From JANWYT01 sp034437555 (GTDB lineage Bacteria > Chloroflexota > Anaerolineae > Aggregatilineales > Phototrophicaceae): a DNA stretch of 64,000 nucleotides. Positions 49,813 through 59,223 of the stretch are shown here, in pieces (the stretch's first letter is position 1; each line of letters starts with the position of its first letter). The stretch spans positions 1 to 64,000 of the forward strand of contig DAOTTQ010000077.1 of the NCBI GenBank assembly GCA_034437555.1. Direction: 5' to 3'. The notes under the pieces are model-generated. The model saw nothing but the letters and a program-made list of their open reading frames with translations. It was not told the origin of the DNA and searched no databases. A program made the position numbers and the translations under genes.

Positions 49813-52131
49813 TTATTCATACACGCCCCAAAGCGATTCCCCATCGCTAAATAGGTGAAGGGTGCCATTCTCATCTGTGCGTAAGAGCATGGCATCTTTC
49901 GCTAAAAACAACACCCCTTCATCGGGGTCTTTTCGCCGATTGGCAATATCACCCTGCAAAACCACAACTTGGGGCTGTGCGCTCGCTAAGAAATCCCCGT
50001 CAAGGCTTCTGGCGGTAGCGTGGTCGGGGAGTTGCATCACACTTGCCACAATGTCCCCCTCCGCTTCTAAAACACGCGCCTGCCCTGTTCTTGTTAAGTC
50101 TGATGTCAGCAAAAACGAGTGTTGCCCATAGCTCACGCGCAAAAGTAACGCGCCATCGCCTAACGGGTCGCCTAGTTCGGGCGTGGCTTGGGGGTGGAGT
50201 ACCTCGATAAGTACGCCATCTGTAGTTTCTATGGTGTAACCTGCGGTGGCAATGACGTGAGGCGCGTTCGTTAGCATCCGCCGTAACTCGCCTTGCACTT
50301 CCCCTAATTGAGGCTGACCATTGCTGATAAGCGACAAAGCGTTATAGCGCGATAGCACGCTTGTCAGTGCGCTGTTATCGTTGTCATCAGGGTGTGTCAA
50401 AATGAGTATCTCAATGTCACGGTCATAAAATGGCATCCTATCCCCCAACGCCGTTAGCAAACGTGAGGGATAGCGCCCACCATCTATCAAAATTTGCGCT
50501 CCGTTGGGGGTTTGCATTAAAACGGCGTTGCTATGCCCCATATCTAGCCACCATACATGAAACTTGCCATCAGGAAGGCTACGCCACATTCCCCACACTA
50601 AAATACCTAGCCCAAATGCCCCTAACATCAGCGTTACCCACACCACACGCCGAAGCAACAAACTATAAAGCCTACTCATCCAATAAGGACGTGATGCGGT
50701 CATGAGTGCACCCCCTATCAACAACACATAAAAAGCACCCACAAACTTTGGATCGGCATACAACGAAAATTCCGCCATCGGCAACTGTGCAAACGTTCGA
50801 ACAATACCAATTGTCCAGGCTAACCCGATCATCACCAACCAAAATAAGCCCTGTGAGAGCGTCGGCAAAAACAAGCCAATCATCATAGCAAGACCACCGC
50901 CAATGAGGACAAAGGTTTGCACAGGAATCACTAAAAAGTTCGTCAGCAACGCTACTACAGAAAAACGTTGAAAATACAGCACAATCAGGGGTGCAGTAGC
51001 AATTTGAGCAGCAAGCGTTACCACGAGCGCATCATTTAAGAACCCCGAACGAAAGCCTAGCATCCGCTCTAAAAATTGGCTAATAGGCGTTACAAAAAGC
51101 ATCATGCCCAAAATAGCACAAAAACTCAGTTGAAAGCTCACATCCCACAGCACAGACGGATTTAAGAAACTCATTGCTACAGCCACAAAAGCCAATGAAG
51201 CGGGCAAATACGCTTTGCGTTTAAGCAATGGGGCAATCAAGAGCAAGCTACTCATGATGGCAGAGCGTACAACAGCGGCATTTGCACCCACAAGAATCGT
51301 GTAAATCACTAAAACGACAATCGATAGAACTACGCCCACAACTTCTCGGCGCGGAAAAAGCCTACTAAAAACGCCCATGAGTACACCACTTACAATCGCC
51401 ATATTAAAGCCACTAATGGCGACCACATGCGCTGTGCCTGTTGCGCTAAACGCATCAGAAAGCTCATCCGTCATTCCACGCTCGTTGCCTAGTAAAATGC
51501 CCACCAGCAACCCCGCCATCGGTTCTGGCAACTGCGCATTAATGAGGGTTTGGGAGCGTTGACGAAGTGCGATAATCTCGCGCATGATGGGGTAGGGGTT
51601 GGTGTCTTCTAAAAATGTGTAGGTAGCACGAGGAAAAACACTAAACACCTCTTGGCGTGCCAAAAAATCGGCATAAGAGAAGGTATCCCCTTCAGATGGC
51701 GTAAACATTTGCCCACCCACACGCACACGAAAGCCATAAATCACTTGGGTTTGTGGGGGCAAATTGACCAGTACAATGCCCTGGACAGGATGCCATTCAC
51801 GCGCATCAAACAGGCGTTGCGCCTCAATGCGAACTTGCACAAATTCATCGCGCTGGTCGGGAGCAGAAACCACAATGCCCTCAATCGCAACGCTTTGGTC
51901 ATTAAAAAAGGCGACTGAATTAGTTTTAGGGAATACTTCGTGGCGCAACGCGCCTAAACCCACACAAACCAGCCCTAAAGCCAGCCAGCGTAGGGGCGTA
52001 AACCAAGCCAGAATTACACAAGCCAAACCTATTAAGGCAAGTGATGTCCAGCCGTAAACTGTGATAAGAGGCAATGATGCCGAAATAAAAATGCCTGCGC
52101 TCCACCCCAACGCGAGATAAACAAGACGCAT
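49813..52131 (-). CDS. comEC: ComEC/Rec2 DNA-uptake channel with degenerate metallo-beta-lactamase domain
   Basis: 772 residues. Three N-terminal helices, an OB-like domain (SVAIEGIVVSAPDQ), the Competence core with LLVGILLGNERGMTDELSDA then FSATGTAHVVAISGFNMAIV, and a C-terminal metallo-beta-lactamase-like domain from about residue 520. ComEC carries single-stranded DNA across the membrane. In the last domain the usual motifs are altered: DVGQGD is DMGHSN (530-535), HxDxDH is HPDDND (580-585), and the HHGS region reads PDHATARS. So nuclease action there is unlikely. Together with comF it hints at DNA uptake, but no other competence genes are near. Confidence 0.9.
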   Translation of the reverse strand: MRLVYLALGWSAGIFISASLPLITVYGWTSLALIGLACVILAWFTPLRWLALGLVCVGLGALRHEVFPKTNSVAFFNDQSVAIEGIVVSAPDQRDEFVQVRIEAQRLFDAREWHPVQGIVLVNLPPQTQVIYGFRVRVGGQMFTPSEGDTFSYADFLARQEVFSVFPRATYTFLEDTNPYPIMREIIALRQRSQTLINAQLPEPMAGLLVGILLGNERGMTDELSDAFSATGTAHVVAISGFNMAIVSGVLMGVFSRLFPRREVVGVVLSIVVLVIYTILVGANAAVVRSAIMSSLLLIAPLLKRKAYLPASLAFVAVAMSFLNPSVLWDVSFQLSFCAILGMMLFVTPISQFLERMLGFRSGFLNDALVVTLAAQIATAPLIVLYFQRFSVVALLTNFLVIPVQTFVLIGGGLAMMIGLFLPTLSQGLFWLVMIGLAWTIGIVRTFAQLPMAEFSLYADPKFVGAFYVLLIGGALMTASRPYWMSRLYSLLLRRVVWVTLMLGAFGLGILVWGMWRSLPDGKFHVWWLDMGHSNAVLMQTPNGAQILIDGGRYPSRLLTALGDRMPFYDRDIEILILTHPDDNDNSALTSVLSRYNALSLISNGQPQLGEVQGELRRMLTNAPHVIATAGYTIETTDGVLIEVLHPQATPELGDPLGDGALLLRVSYGQHSFLLTSDLTRTGQARVLEAEGDIVASVMQLPDHATARSLDGDFLASAQPQVVVLQGDIANRRKDPDEGVLFLAKDAMLLRTDENGTLHLFSDGESLWGVYE

Positions 52132-52165
52132 CGGTTACACGCAGGCAAATAATAAGGACATGATA

Positions 52166-52720
52166 CTAAGACGATTTTTGGTCGTTATCTCTGTCAGCGT
52201 CCACGTACTCATGGTCAACTGCACGAGGAATATGCACAACAGAAGGGCTAGTAGGCACAGAAGCGGGTTTTCTGGTGGTTTCTTCTTGAATGTAGCTAAT
52301 ACCATTACGCACTTCACCCACATTTTTAAGCAATTGTTGCTCTAAACGGCTTAATACGCCCAAAACATATTGGTCGGCTTCCGCAGTCATACGAACAGCC
52401 TGCTGACGCGCACTCTCTAAAATGCTTTCGGCGCGAGATTGGGAGGCTTGCACCATAGCATCATCGTCAATCATCTTCTCGGCGCGGTCTCTGTGTTGCT
52501 GTACCACACGAGCAGCCTCTTCATGGGCTTCCGCCATCACGCGGTCGCGTTGGGCAATGATGCGTGCTGCTTTCTCAATCTCTTCTGGAATTGAGATACG
52601 CATTTGGTCAATAATCTCTAAGGCACGTTCTTCGTCAATGACGGTAAACTTTGTTCCAAAGATATGGCGACCATCATCAATTAAATCTTCTAAGCGGTCT
52701 ACCAAATGCTGAATATCCAT
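52166..52720 (-). CDS. Coiled-coil cytosolic protein (ATP synthase B-subunit-like pattern)
   Basis: 184 residues. MDIQHLVDRLEDLIDDGRHI, then a long amphipathic helix rich in Ala, Glu and Arg (EIEKAARIIAQRDRVMAEAH, RAEKMIDDDAMVQASQS, RAESILESARQQAVRMTAEA), then a polar tail. Similar proteins sit next to coaD in many Gram-positive-type genomes and are often labelled ATPase from their likeness to F0 subunit b; no nucleotide site is present. Possibly a DivIVA-like scaffold. 20 bases after coaD. Confidence 0.75.
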   Translation of the reverse strand: MDIQHLVDRLEDLIDDGRHIFGTKFTVIDEERALEIIDQMRISIPEEIEKAARIIAQRDRVMAEAHEEAARVVQQHRDRAEKMIDDDAMVQASQSRAESILESARQQAVRMTAEADQYVLGVLSRLEQQLLKNVGEVRNGISYIQEETTRKPASVPTSPSVVHIPRAVDHEYVDADRDNDQKSS

Positions 52721-52740
52721 AAATCCTCCCCAGTATCACC

Positions 52741-53235
52741 CTACTTCGGCTCATACGAAGCAAAGCGTCGTTTTAAGGCTTCATTTACATGAGCAGAGAC
52801 CATTTGGGAAACGTCCCCCCCCAATTCGGCAATTTCACGTACTGTACTACTGCTAATATACATAAATTTTTCATCCGCAAGGATGGCAACTGTTTCTATA
52901 TCTGGCGCAAGTTTTTTGTTCGCCATACCCATCCTGAACTCAAACTCAAAATCGCCAAATACGCGCAACCCCCGCACCAATGCCATTGCGCCCACAGAAC
53001 GCGCATAACTGACCGTTAAGCCCGTGTAGTGTGCTACTTTGATATTGTTATACCCTTGAAAGCAAATTTGCGCCAATTCAACACGCTCCTCCAGCGAAAA
53101 CATCACGTTTTTTTTGGGGGTGCTATAGATGGCGAGAATAAGTTCATCAAAAATTTTAGAGGCACGTATTGCTATATCAATATGCCCATTGTGAATCGGG
53201 TCAAGTGATGCCGGATAAACCGCAATCCGTTTCAT
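52741..53235 (-). CDS. coaD: Pantetheine-phosphate adenylyltransferase
   Basis: 164 residues. Nucleotidyl transferase motif AVYPASLDPIHNGHIDIAIR with HNGH, then IYSTPKKNVMFSLEERVELA, AMALVRGLRVFGDFEFEFRM and the ATP-binding FMYISSSTVREIAELGGDV. It joins phosphopantetheine and ATP to dephospho-CoA, the fourth step of coenzyme A synthesis, in the cytosol. Full family length. It lies 61 bases after recG; rsmD, often between the two, is absent. Confidence 0.96.
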   Translation of the reverse strand: MKRIAVYPASLDPIHNGHIDIAIRASKIFDELILAIYSTPKKNVMFSLEERVELAQICFQGYNNIKVAHYTGLTVSYARSVGAMALVRGLRVFGDFEFEFRMGMANKKLAPDIETVAILADEKFMYISSSTVREIAELGGDVSQMVSAHVNEALKRRFASYEPK

Positions 53236-53296
53236 GAAAAAACTCCATCGTTAATGGGAAACATTATAATCCCATTTGCTAAAACGTGCCACATTT

Positions 53297-56137
53297 TTAA
53301 CTAACATCCCCATTGTCTTGTTTAAGCATTGCCACGCGCTTTTGCAATAGCCAATGCTCTGGCAAAGACAGCGTACTATCTTCATCATAAAGGGTTCGTG
53401 CTTCTCTTTGTGCCAGTGCAGCAATTTCTGGCGTGATGTATTCCTCTAGCACAAACATCATCGCACCGCTCTGGCGTGTGCCAAGCAGGTCCCCTGCACC
53501 GCGCAATTGCCAATCGAGCTCTGCCAACTTAAAACCATCGTCAGTATCCACCATAGCGAACACGCGCTTTTGGGTATCGTCCCATAGTTCGCGCTTTTCG
53601 GGGGTTACATTGTTATCTAGCAGCTGTTCAGGGGCAAACACCCCCTCTTCAACCATGAGCATACAAAAAGACTGGTGTTCACCACGCCCCACACGCCCAC
53701 GCAACTGATGCAATTGCGCCAAGCCAAAGCGATTTGCGCCGTCAATAAGGATGATATTGGCATTTGGCACGTCCACGCCCACTTCTGCAACGGTAGTGGT
53801 TGCCATGATGTCATATTCATGACGAGCAAACGCCCCCATAATCTCATCTTTTTCACTGGGCTTCATACGTCCATGAAGCAAGCAAACGCGATACTTATGG
53901 AAATATTGGGTCAGTTCTTCATAGGCTTCGGTGGCAGAGCGTGCATCTATCTTTTCCGAAGGCTCAACCAATGGATTGATAATAAACGCCTGTCGCCCTA
54001 GCTCAAGGTGCATCTCCATAAACTCATATAGTTTATAGCGTTGCGAGGGCAAATGAACGCGCGTTTTGATGGGCAAACGTCCAGCAGGCTTCTCATCAAT
54101 GATGCTCAAGTCTAAATCTGCATAAAGCGTTAGTGCCAATGTACGGGGAATGGGCGTTGCTGTCATCACCAAAAGGTGCGGGTTTTTGCCTTTACTCCGT
54201 AGCGCGGCGCGTTGCCCCACCCCAAAACGGTGTTGTTCATCAATGATTGCCACGCCTAAACGATTAAACGCTACACCCCCTTGAATAAGGGCGTGTGTTC
54301 CTACCACAATATCAATAGAACCATCTGCCAAACCGCGATAAATAGCTTCACGTTCGGAACTGGACAATGCACTCGTTAGCAAGCCCACGACAGGCTTCTG
54401 TTCGGCGGGATAGTTTTCAAAGAGGCGTTGAATCACCCGGTAATGCTGTTCGGCTAAAATGCTCGTAGGGGACATAAGCGCGGCTTGGTTGCCCGCTTGT
54501 ACCGCCATTGCCATTGCTGCAATGGCTACGGCTGTTTTACCCGACCCAACATCTCCCTGAATGAGGCGGTTCATTGGCACAGGACGAGCAATATCACGGC
54601 GAATATCCGCAATGGCGCGTTCTTGGGCGCGTGTGAGTGGGTATGGGAACACAGAGCGCACAAACTCATCTAAAAAGCCGTCCGAAACAGGGATTTCATC
54701 CGCAGGCACGCCCTGCCACTCACGCCGATTCCCTAAGATAGACAATTGCATTAAAAGCAATTGGTCAAAAACATAACGACGGCGTGCATGATGCAAGTGG
54801 TCGTTGCCTTCGGGAAAGTGCAAATTACGAACCGTCCATCCAATATCCGCAAGGTCAGAGCGTTCTAGGGTAGACAACGGCACATAGTCGGGAATACGTT
54901 CCGACCACGCCTCAATGGCTTGTTTCATGGTACGCCTAAACTGGCGCGGTTTTACCCCTTCGCCCAGCTTGTACACTGGGACTAAACCAATTGTGTGCAG
55001 GTTTTCGCTGTCGATATGTTCCCATTCAGGGTTAGACATTTGAAGTAAATTTCGGAATAGAGAGACCTTGCCACTGACTACAATTTGCTCGTTCACACGA
55101 ATTTTCGAGGAAAGGTAGTGCATCCCAAAGAAAGTCACATTAAGTTTGCCTGTGCCGTCTTCTAGGGTACAGAAGAAGTCTTTGCGTCCGCCCTGCCCAA
55201 TTTTAACCTGTGCAAACTTCACGGTTGCCACCACCGTTGCCACTTGCCCCTCTGTTAGGCGACTAATGTAAAGCAACCGTGTGTAATCATCAAAGCGTTT
55301 GGGCAAATAGTGAATCATATCTTGGACGGTCGTAATACCCAACGGCTCAAGTTGCTCGGCGATTTTATGCCCCACGCCCTTTAAGTCTGTTACAGGGCGA
55401 TATAAATCCGCTAAGCGTCCTTCTGCCTCTTGGGGGTCTAGATGCGTGCGTTTAGTGCGCGGTGGGCGTGCAAGACGTGGCAAAGGTTTCACATCAAGTT
55501 CCGATTTTCCCACATGACGCAAGTCAATTTCCATCGCGTCATAAAGAGGCATTTCTTCGGGATTGCCATCATCGTCATCGTCATCATTCAGTCGGCGTGA
55601 CGCAATTTTAGGCGGGCGGCGGTCGGGGCGCGTATCTTTACGCGGAAAATCTTTTTCGTTATTGCGCTTTTGTGGTCTGTCGGGTTTTACTTCTTGTTGT
55701 GGCGCATCTTTACGGCGCGTGTCACGGGCAGACGCAATAGGTGATGGTGTTTCTGTTCTTTCTTGAACAGCGGGGCGAGGAGGTTTAAGCTTGGCGTTTT
55801 TGTTTGATGATTCTGTAGGGGGTACAAACGTCTGGCGAATGGTTTCTAGGTGATTCTGATATTGGGGAGGCATAGGAACGCGCCCCGTGATACGGTCTAG
55901 CATGTAATTAATTTGTTTTAGGCGTTCTGCGCGGTTCTCAATGCCATCATACGATTTTAAGATATTTAGCAGTTCATCCGCCAAAACCAAGTGTTCGGCA
56001 CGGCGAGCTTGGTCTTTCGCCTGCTTGTACCAATTATCACCATAGCCACTTAACCCACCAATGACCGTGCGGTTATCGCATCCGCTTTCGCGTTCTTGTT
56101 TCAAAATTTTGATGAGTGTTTCTAAAGCCGTTGGCAT
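53297..56137 (-). CDS. recG: ATP-dependent DNA helicase RecG with long N-terminal extension
   Basis: 946 residues, about 250 more than E. coli RecG. Residues 1-110 are a helical domain, 110-255 a charged low-complexity stretch (DDDDDG near 190), then the wedge/OB region (PVTDLKGVGHKIAEQLEPLG, VVATVKFAQVKIGQGGR) and the helicase: GDVGSGKTAVAIAAM (motif I), VAIIDEQHRFGVGQR (II), LLVMTATPIPRTLAL (III), VGVDVPNANIILIDGANRFG, LHQLRGRVGRGEH (VI). It remodels stalled forks and Holliday junctions. Downstream of degV by 55 bases. Confidence 0.95.
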   Translation of the reverse strand: MPTALETLIKILKQERESGCDNRTVIGGLSGYGDNWYKQAKDQARRAEHLVLADELLNILKSYDGIENRAERLKQINYMLDRITGRVPMPPQYQNHLETIRQTFVPPTESSNKNAKLKPPRPAVQERTETPSPIASARDTRRKDAPQQEVKPDRPQKRNNEKDFPRKDTRPDRRPPKIASRRLNDDDDDDGNPEEMPLYDAMEIDLRHVGKSELDVKPLPRLARPPRTKRTHLDPQEAEGRLADLYRPVTDLKGVGHKIAEQLEPLGITTVQDMIHYLPKRFDDYTRLLYISRLTEGQVATVVATVKFAQVKIGQGGRKDFFCTLEDGTGKLNVTFFGMHYLSSKIRVNEQIVVSGKVSLFRNLLQMSNPEWEHIDSENLHTIGLVPVYKLGEGVKPRQFRRTMKQAIEAWSERIPDYVPLSTLERSDLADIGWTVRNLHFPEGNDHLHHARRRYVFDQLLLMQLSILGNRREWQGVPADEIPVSDGFLDEFVRSVFPYPLTRAQERAIADIRRDIARPVPMNRLIQGDVGSGKTAVAIAAMAMAVQAGNQAALMSPTSILAEQHYRVIQRLFENYPAEQKPVVGLLTSALSSSEREAIYRGLADGSIDIVVGTHALIQGGVAFNRLGVAIIDEQHRFGVGQRAALRSKGKNPHLLVMTATPIPRTLALTLYADLDLSIIDEKPAGRLPIKTRVHLPSQRYKLYEFMEMHLELGRQAFIINPLVEPSEKIDARSATEAYEELTQYFHKYRVCLLHGRMKPSEKDEIMGAFARHEYDIMATTTVAEVGVDVPNANIILIDGANRFGLAQLHQLRGRVGRGEHQSFCMLMVEEGVFAPEQLLDNNVTPEKRELWDDTQKRVFAMVDTDDGFKLAELDWQLRGAGDLLGTRQSGAMMFVLEEYITPEIAALAQREARTLYDEDSTLSLPEHWLLQKRVAMLKQDNGDVS

Positions 56138-56192
56138 AGCTGTTCTTTCTGTACTGGTTTATTTGCAGATAATGGTTACGCCCTATGGCGTT

Positions 56193-57086
56193 TTACCAAT
56201 CGTCATCGCTGTAATCGTCAAAAACTGCCGAGATGTTCTCAAACACCACAACACCCACTGCATCTGTTCCAATGTAACATGCCATTGTCGGGCTGTAATT
56301 AGCAAAAGGAAAGTGCCTGCCGACGAACTCTAGCGAAAGACGGTCTTGGATAATGCGTGTTTGCTCTGTAATTTGTGTGCGAGATTGTAGAATAAGCACA
56401 TCTTCTAAATCGGTAAACTCGGTTACAAATTCTACCAATTGTTCAATAAGCTGGGTACGGGTACGCACTTTTTCAATAACGGCGAGTTTGCCTTCTTCAA
56501 TACCAATGATAGGCTTTATCCCTAACATTGCACCCAAAATAGCCCTAGACTCGCTTATTATCCCATTGTGGTGCAAATATTCAAGCGTTTCAACGCAATA
56601 AATAGCGTAAATGCGGTCAGCAGCACTACGAACTTGGTTGACCATATCGTCAAAAGCCAGTCCCTCGCCGATAAGCTGGGTCGCATAACGCACCAACATT
56701 CCTTGTGCTGCACAAATAGAACGAGAGTCTATAACAACAATCGGGCAACTTGATGAAGAGGCTTGTTGGGCGGCGTCGCGGGCGTTTTGCCAGCTTTTGC
56801 TTAATTCACGTGAAGGATGAATAGACAACACGCCTTCGCATGTTTTGCTAAGATGGGCGTAAATCTCAAGATATTCAGCCGTAGTGGGTGGAATAACGCG
56901 CGGTGGCACAGGTAAGTTCTGCATCAAACGAAACGCATCTTCTGTGCTGATGTCGATGTCCTCACGGTATATACGCCCACCAATATCTAAACGGTTAGGA
57001 ATAAGTGTGACGGGTTGTTGTTGTAAAACTCGTGCGTGATGACTAAATCGCACTCCGCTATCTGTGACAATGTGAAACCTGGACAT
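56193..57086 (-). CDS. DegV family fatty-acid-binding protein
   Basis: 297 residues. FHIVTDSGVRFSHHARVL and IPNRLDIGGRIYREDIDIS begin the first lobe, PPTTAEYLEIYAHLSKTCEG and IVVIDSRSICAAQGMLV follow, and GAMLGIKPIIGIEEGKLAVI starts the second. DegV (FakB) proteins hold one fatty-acid molecule for phosphorylation by FakA. No FakA/YloV gene lies in the window, although it often neighbours recG and rpmB in Firmicutes. Divergent from rpmB. Confidence 0.88.
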   Translation of the reverse strand: MSRFHIVTDSGVRFSHHARVLQQQPVTLIPNRLDIGGRIYREDIDISTEDAFRLMQNLPVPPRVIPPTTAEYLEIYAHLSKTCEGVLSIHPSRELSKSWQNARDAAQQASSSSCPIVVIDSRSICAAQGMLVRYATQLIGEGLAFDDMVNQVRSAADRIYAIYCVETLEYLHHNGIISESRAILGAMLGIKPIIGIEEGKLAVIEKVRTRTQLIEQLVEFVTEFTDLEDVLILQSRTQITEQTRIIQDRLSLEFVGRHFPFANYSPTMACYIGTDAVGVVVFENISAVFDDYSDDDW

Positions 57087-57133
57087 GATCGCTCATTCGT
57101 AAACGAAATTAGCACCGATAAAGGGGTTACGCC

Positions 57134-57162
57134 TTGTTATTCGCTCCCTCACATGGTAACAT
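57134..57162 (+). promoter_or_regulatory. Promoter of rpmB
   Basis: TTGTTA (57134-57139), 17 bases, TAACAT (57157-57162), 42 bases before the ATG. AAGGTGG is the ribosome site. Confidence 0.45.
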
Positions 57163-57204
57163 TTTTACGCTAATTTAGCTATGGATGATTAAGGTGGTAG
57201 TGTC

Positions 57205-57390
57205 ATGGCGAAGTGCGAAATGTGCGGTAAGATTCCCCAATTTGGGCAATCACGTAGTAAATCTTTTAACGCCACAAAACGCAAGTTTAAGGTGAATATT
57301 CAACGTATTCGCGTGATGGGCAAAGACGGACAATATGTCCGCAAATCAATTTGCGCTAAATGCGTTAAGACGTTGGCAAAAAGCAAGTAA
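57205..57390 (+). CDS. rpmB: 50S ribosomal protein L28
   Basis: 61 residues. AKCEMCGKIPQFGQSRSKSF and the later SICAKCVKTLAKSK give the two zinc-ribbon cysteine pairs of the C+ form; TKRKFKVNIQRIRV is the conserved core. L28 joins the large subunit late in assembly. Single-gene unit with its own terminator. Confidence 0.95.
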   Translation: MAKCEMCGKIPQFGQSRSKSFNATKRKFKVNIQRIRVMGKDGQYVRKSICAKCVKTLAKSK

Positions 57391-57394
57391 AAAA

Positions 57395-57415
57395 GGGCGA
57401 CCAAAGTCGCCCTTT
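57395..57415 (+). terminator. Intrinsic terminator after rpmB
   Basis: GGGCGAC (57395-57401), loop CAAA, GTCGCCC (57406-57412), TTT, with a further T6 after AAC. The AAAA before the stem gives a U tract on the minus strand too, so it may also stop rpe transcripts. Confidence 0.75.
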
Positions 57416-57429
57416 AACTTTTTTCTAGG

Positions 57430-58107
57430 CTAGTCTTCGCCCACAATAGCCGAAGTCATTTGAGCAAACCCTGCACTAATCCCTTTAGGATGACCAAAGA
57501 TAGCCGTACCCGCTACCAAGATGGTTGCACCCGCTTGTACTGCGGCTTGCGCGGTTTCTGCGTTAATGCCACCATCTACTTCAATTTCAATATCACGCTG
57601 AATATCGCCTGCCATAGCTCTTAGGCGGGCAATTTTGGGCATCATGCTATGCAAAAACGATTGCCCACCAAAGCCTGGATTGACAGTCATCACATTAACC
57701 ACATCAATCATGCCCATGACATCACGAAGGCTATCGGCTGTGGTGTGCGGATTAATGGCAACACCCACTTTACACCCCGCATCACGAATTATCTCTAGCG
57801 TGCGATGTAAATTGGGGCTGGCTTCTAAATGCACACTGATAATGCCCGCCCCCGCTTGAGCAAACGCTTCAACATAGCGTTCTGGTTCTACAATCATCAA
57901 ATGAACATCTAAGGTCATTTGGGTAATGCGGCGCACCGCTTCTACCACAAGGGGGCCCATTGTGATATTAGGGACAAAGCGTCCATCCATCACGTCAATA
58001 TGCAAAAGGGATGCCCCGTTTTGCTCTATTTCTCTTACTTGTTCGCCCAGCCGAGTAAAATCTGCTGAAAGAATAGATGGCGCAAGATAAATGCGTTTAT
58101 GTGCCAC
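57430..58107 (-). CDS. rpe: Ribulose-phosphate 3-epimerase
   Basis: 225 residues, TIM barrel. Metal and substrate residues in LAPSILSADFTRLGEQV, LLHIDVMDGRFVPNITMG, DVHLMIVEPERYVEAFAQAG, VNVMTVNPGFGGQSFLHSM and IEVDGGINAETAQAAVQAGA. It interconverts ribulose 5-phosphate and xylulose 5-phosphate in the pentose phosphate route. Full length. No partner genes of that pathway are adjacent. Confidence 0.96.
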   Translation of the reverse strand: MAHKRIYLAPSILSADFTRLGEQVREIEQNGASLLHIDVMDGRFVPNITMGPLVVEAVRRITQMTLDVHLMIVEPERYVEAFAQAGAGIISVHLEASPNLHRTLEIIRDAGCKVGVAINPHTTADSLRDVMGMIDVVNVMTVNPGFGGQSFLHSMMPKIARLRAMAGDIQRDIEIEVDGGINAETAQAAVQAGATILVAGTAIFGHPKGISAGFAQMTSAIVGED

Positions 58108-58185
58108 GTTAAACCATTCCCTTCAAATATCTTCTAAATGAACAAGAGATACCTCAATCCTATGCGGATTATGATTCTGTGGCAA

Positions 58186-59064
58186 CTAACGAGAGGTGCG
58201 CTCGACTAAGGCGATGAGTACACCAGCAAGAATAAGCGCACTCCCCACCCAAAGCGCGGTTGTCATGCTTTGCCCCAAGAATATCACACTTAAGATTGCC
58301 CCGACTAAAGGCTGTGCAAAGAAAAAAAGTGAGGCAACACTGGCTTCAACCAGCGCAAAAGCGCGATTCCAAAGCCACATTGCCACTGCCGTACTAATGA
58401 TGCCCAAGTAAAGCACTCCTAATACAACACCCCCATCAATGTTACCAATAGGGCGTGACGGTAGCTCTAGGAGTGAAGCGGGTAGCACTAAGCACATCCC
58501 GCCTAAGAACGCAAACCACGTTACTACCAATGTATTGTGATTTTGGCTCACACGGCGCACCAATACAGAGTACAAACCCCATGTTACGGCAGCAACGAAT
58601 AAGGCGACATCACCAAAAAATGTTTCCGACCCAAATTCAGCTTCGGCGGGGTTGACGATGACCAATACGCCGAGTGTTGCCAAACCAATGGCAAGCACGC
58701 GCTGTAATGTAAGTTTTTCACGAAGAATGATGACCGCAAATACCAAAATAAACGCAGGCGATGCGCTCGTAATCAAAGAGCCGTTAATCGCTGTCGATTT
58801 ATCTGTCCCCACAAATTGCGCCCCAACACTAATGCCAAAACCAATAAACCCTACTCCCAATAAAGGCAGAATATCTGGTAGAGTGAGCGATTGTTGGCGC
58901 AAGGTAGGGATGATGCCTATACCCAAAACTAAAGTCGCTAAGATTAAGCGCATAGAAAGTAATGTGAATGGCGGAATTATTTTTAATACAATATCAGATA
59001 CAACATACATTCCGCCCCAAATAGAAGCAGCCAAAAGCCCGTAAATTGCCCCTCGAATTAACAT
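58186..59064 (-). CDS. EamA/DMT superfamily transporter
   Basis: 292 residues, ten membrane helices in two EamA repeats: GLLAASIWGGMYVVSDIVLK (first) and DVALFVAAVTWGLYSVLVRR (second), with LREKLTLQRVLAIGLATLGV and LVEASVASLFFFAQPLVGAI followed by FLGQSMTTALWVGSALILAG. Members export amino acids or other metabolites. Substrate unknown. Divergent from the ABC transporter operon. Confidence 0.88.
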   Translation of the reverse strand: MLIRGAIYGLLAASIWGGMYVVSDIVLKIIPPFTLLSMRLILATLVLGIGIIPTLRQQSLTLPDILPLLGVGFIGFGISVGAQFVGTDKSTAINGSLITSASPAFILVFAVIILREKLTLQRVLAIGLATLGVLVIVNPAEAEFGSETFFGDVALFVAAVTWGLYSVLVRRVSQNHNTLVVTWFAFLGGMCLVLPASLLELPSRPIGNIDGGVVLGVLYLGIISTAVAMWLWNRAFALVEASVASLFFFAQPLVGAILSVIFLGQSMTTALWVGSALILAGVLIALVERTSR

Positions 59065-59101
59065 TCCTTATCATTTCCTTAAAAAAAGTAGCCCCAACCG
59101 C

Positions 59102-59156
59102 TTGCCATAAACGCATCACGCGCTATACTTTGTCCTTAAGTGGTGTTGAGTATAAT
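59102..59156 (+). promoter_or_regulatory. Tandem promoters of the livKHMGF operon
   Basis: First: TTGCCA (59102-59107), 16 bases, TATACT (59124-59129). Second: TTGTCC (59130-59135), 15 bases, TATAAT (59151-59156). The second -10 is consensus but its spacing is short. Both precede the livK ATG at 59224. Confidence 0.5.
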
Positions 59157-59223
59157 GCGGACAGCAAAAACACTCAACCTCATGATAAGACCATCTTTAT
59201 TAATTTTCAGGAGTTCACGACAC

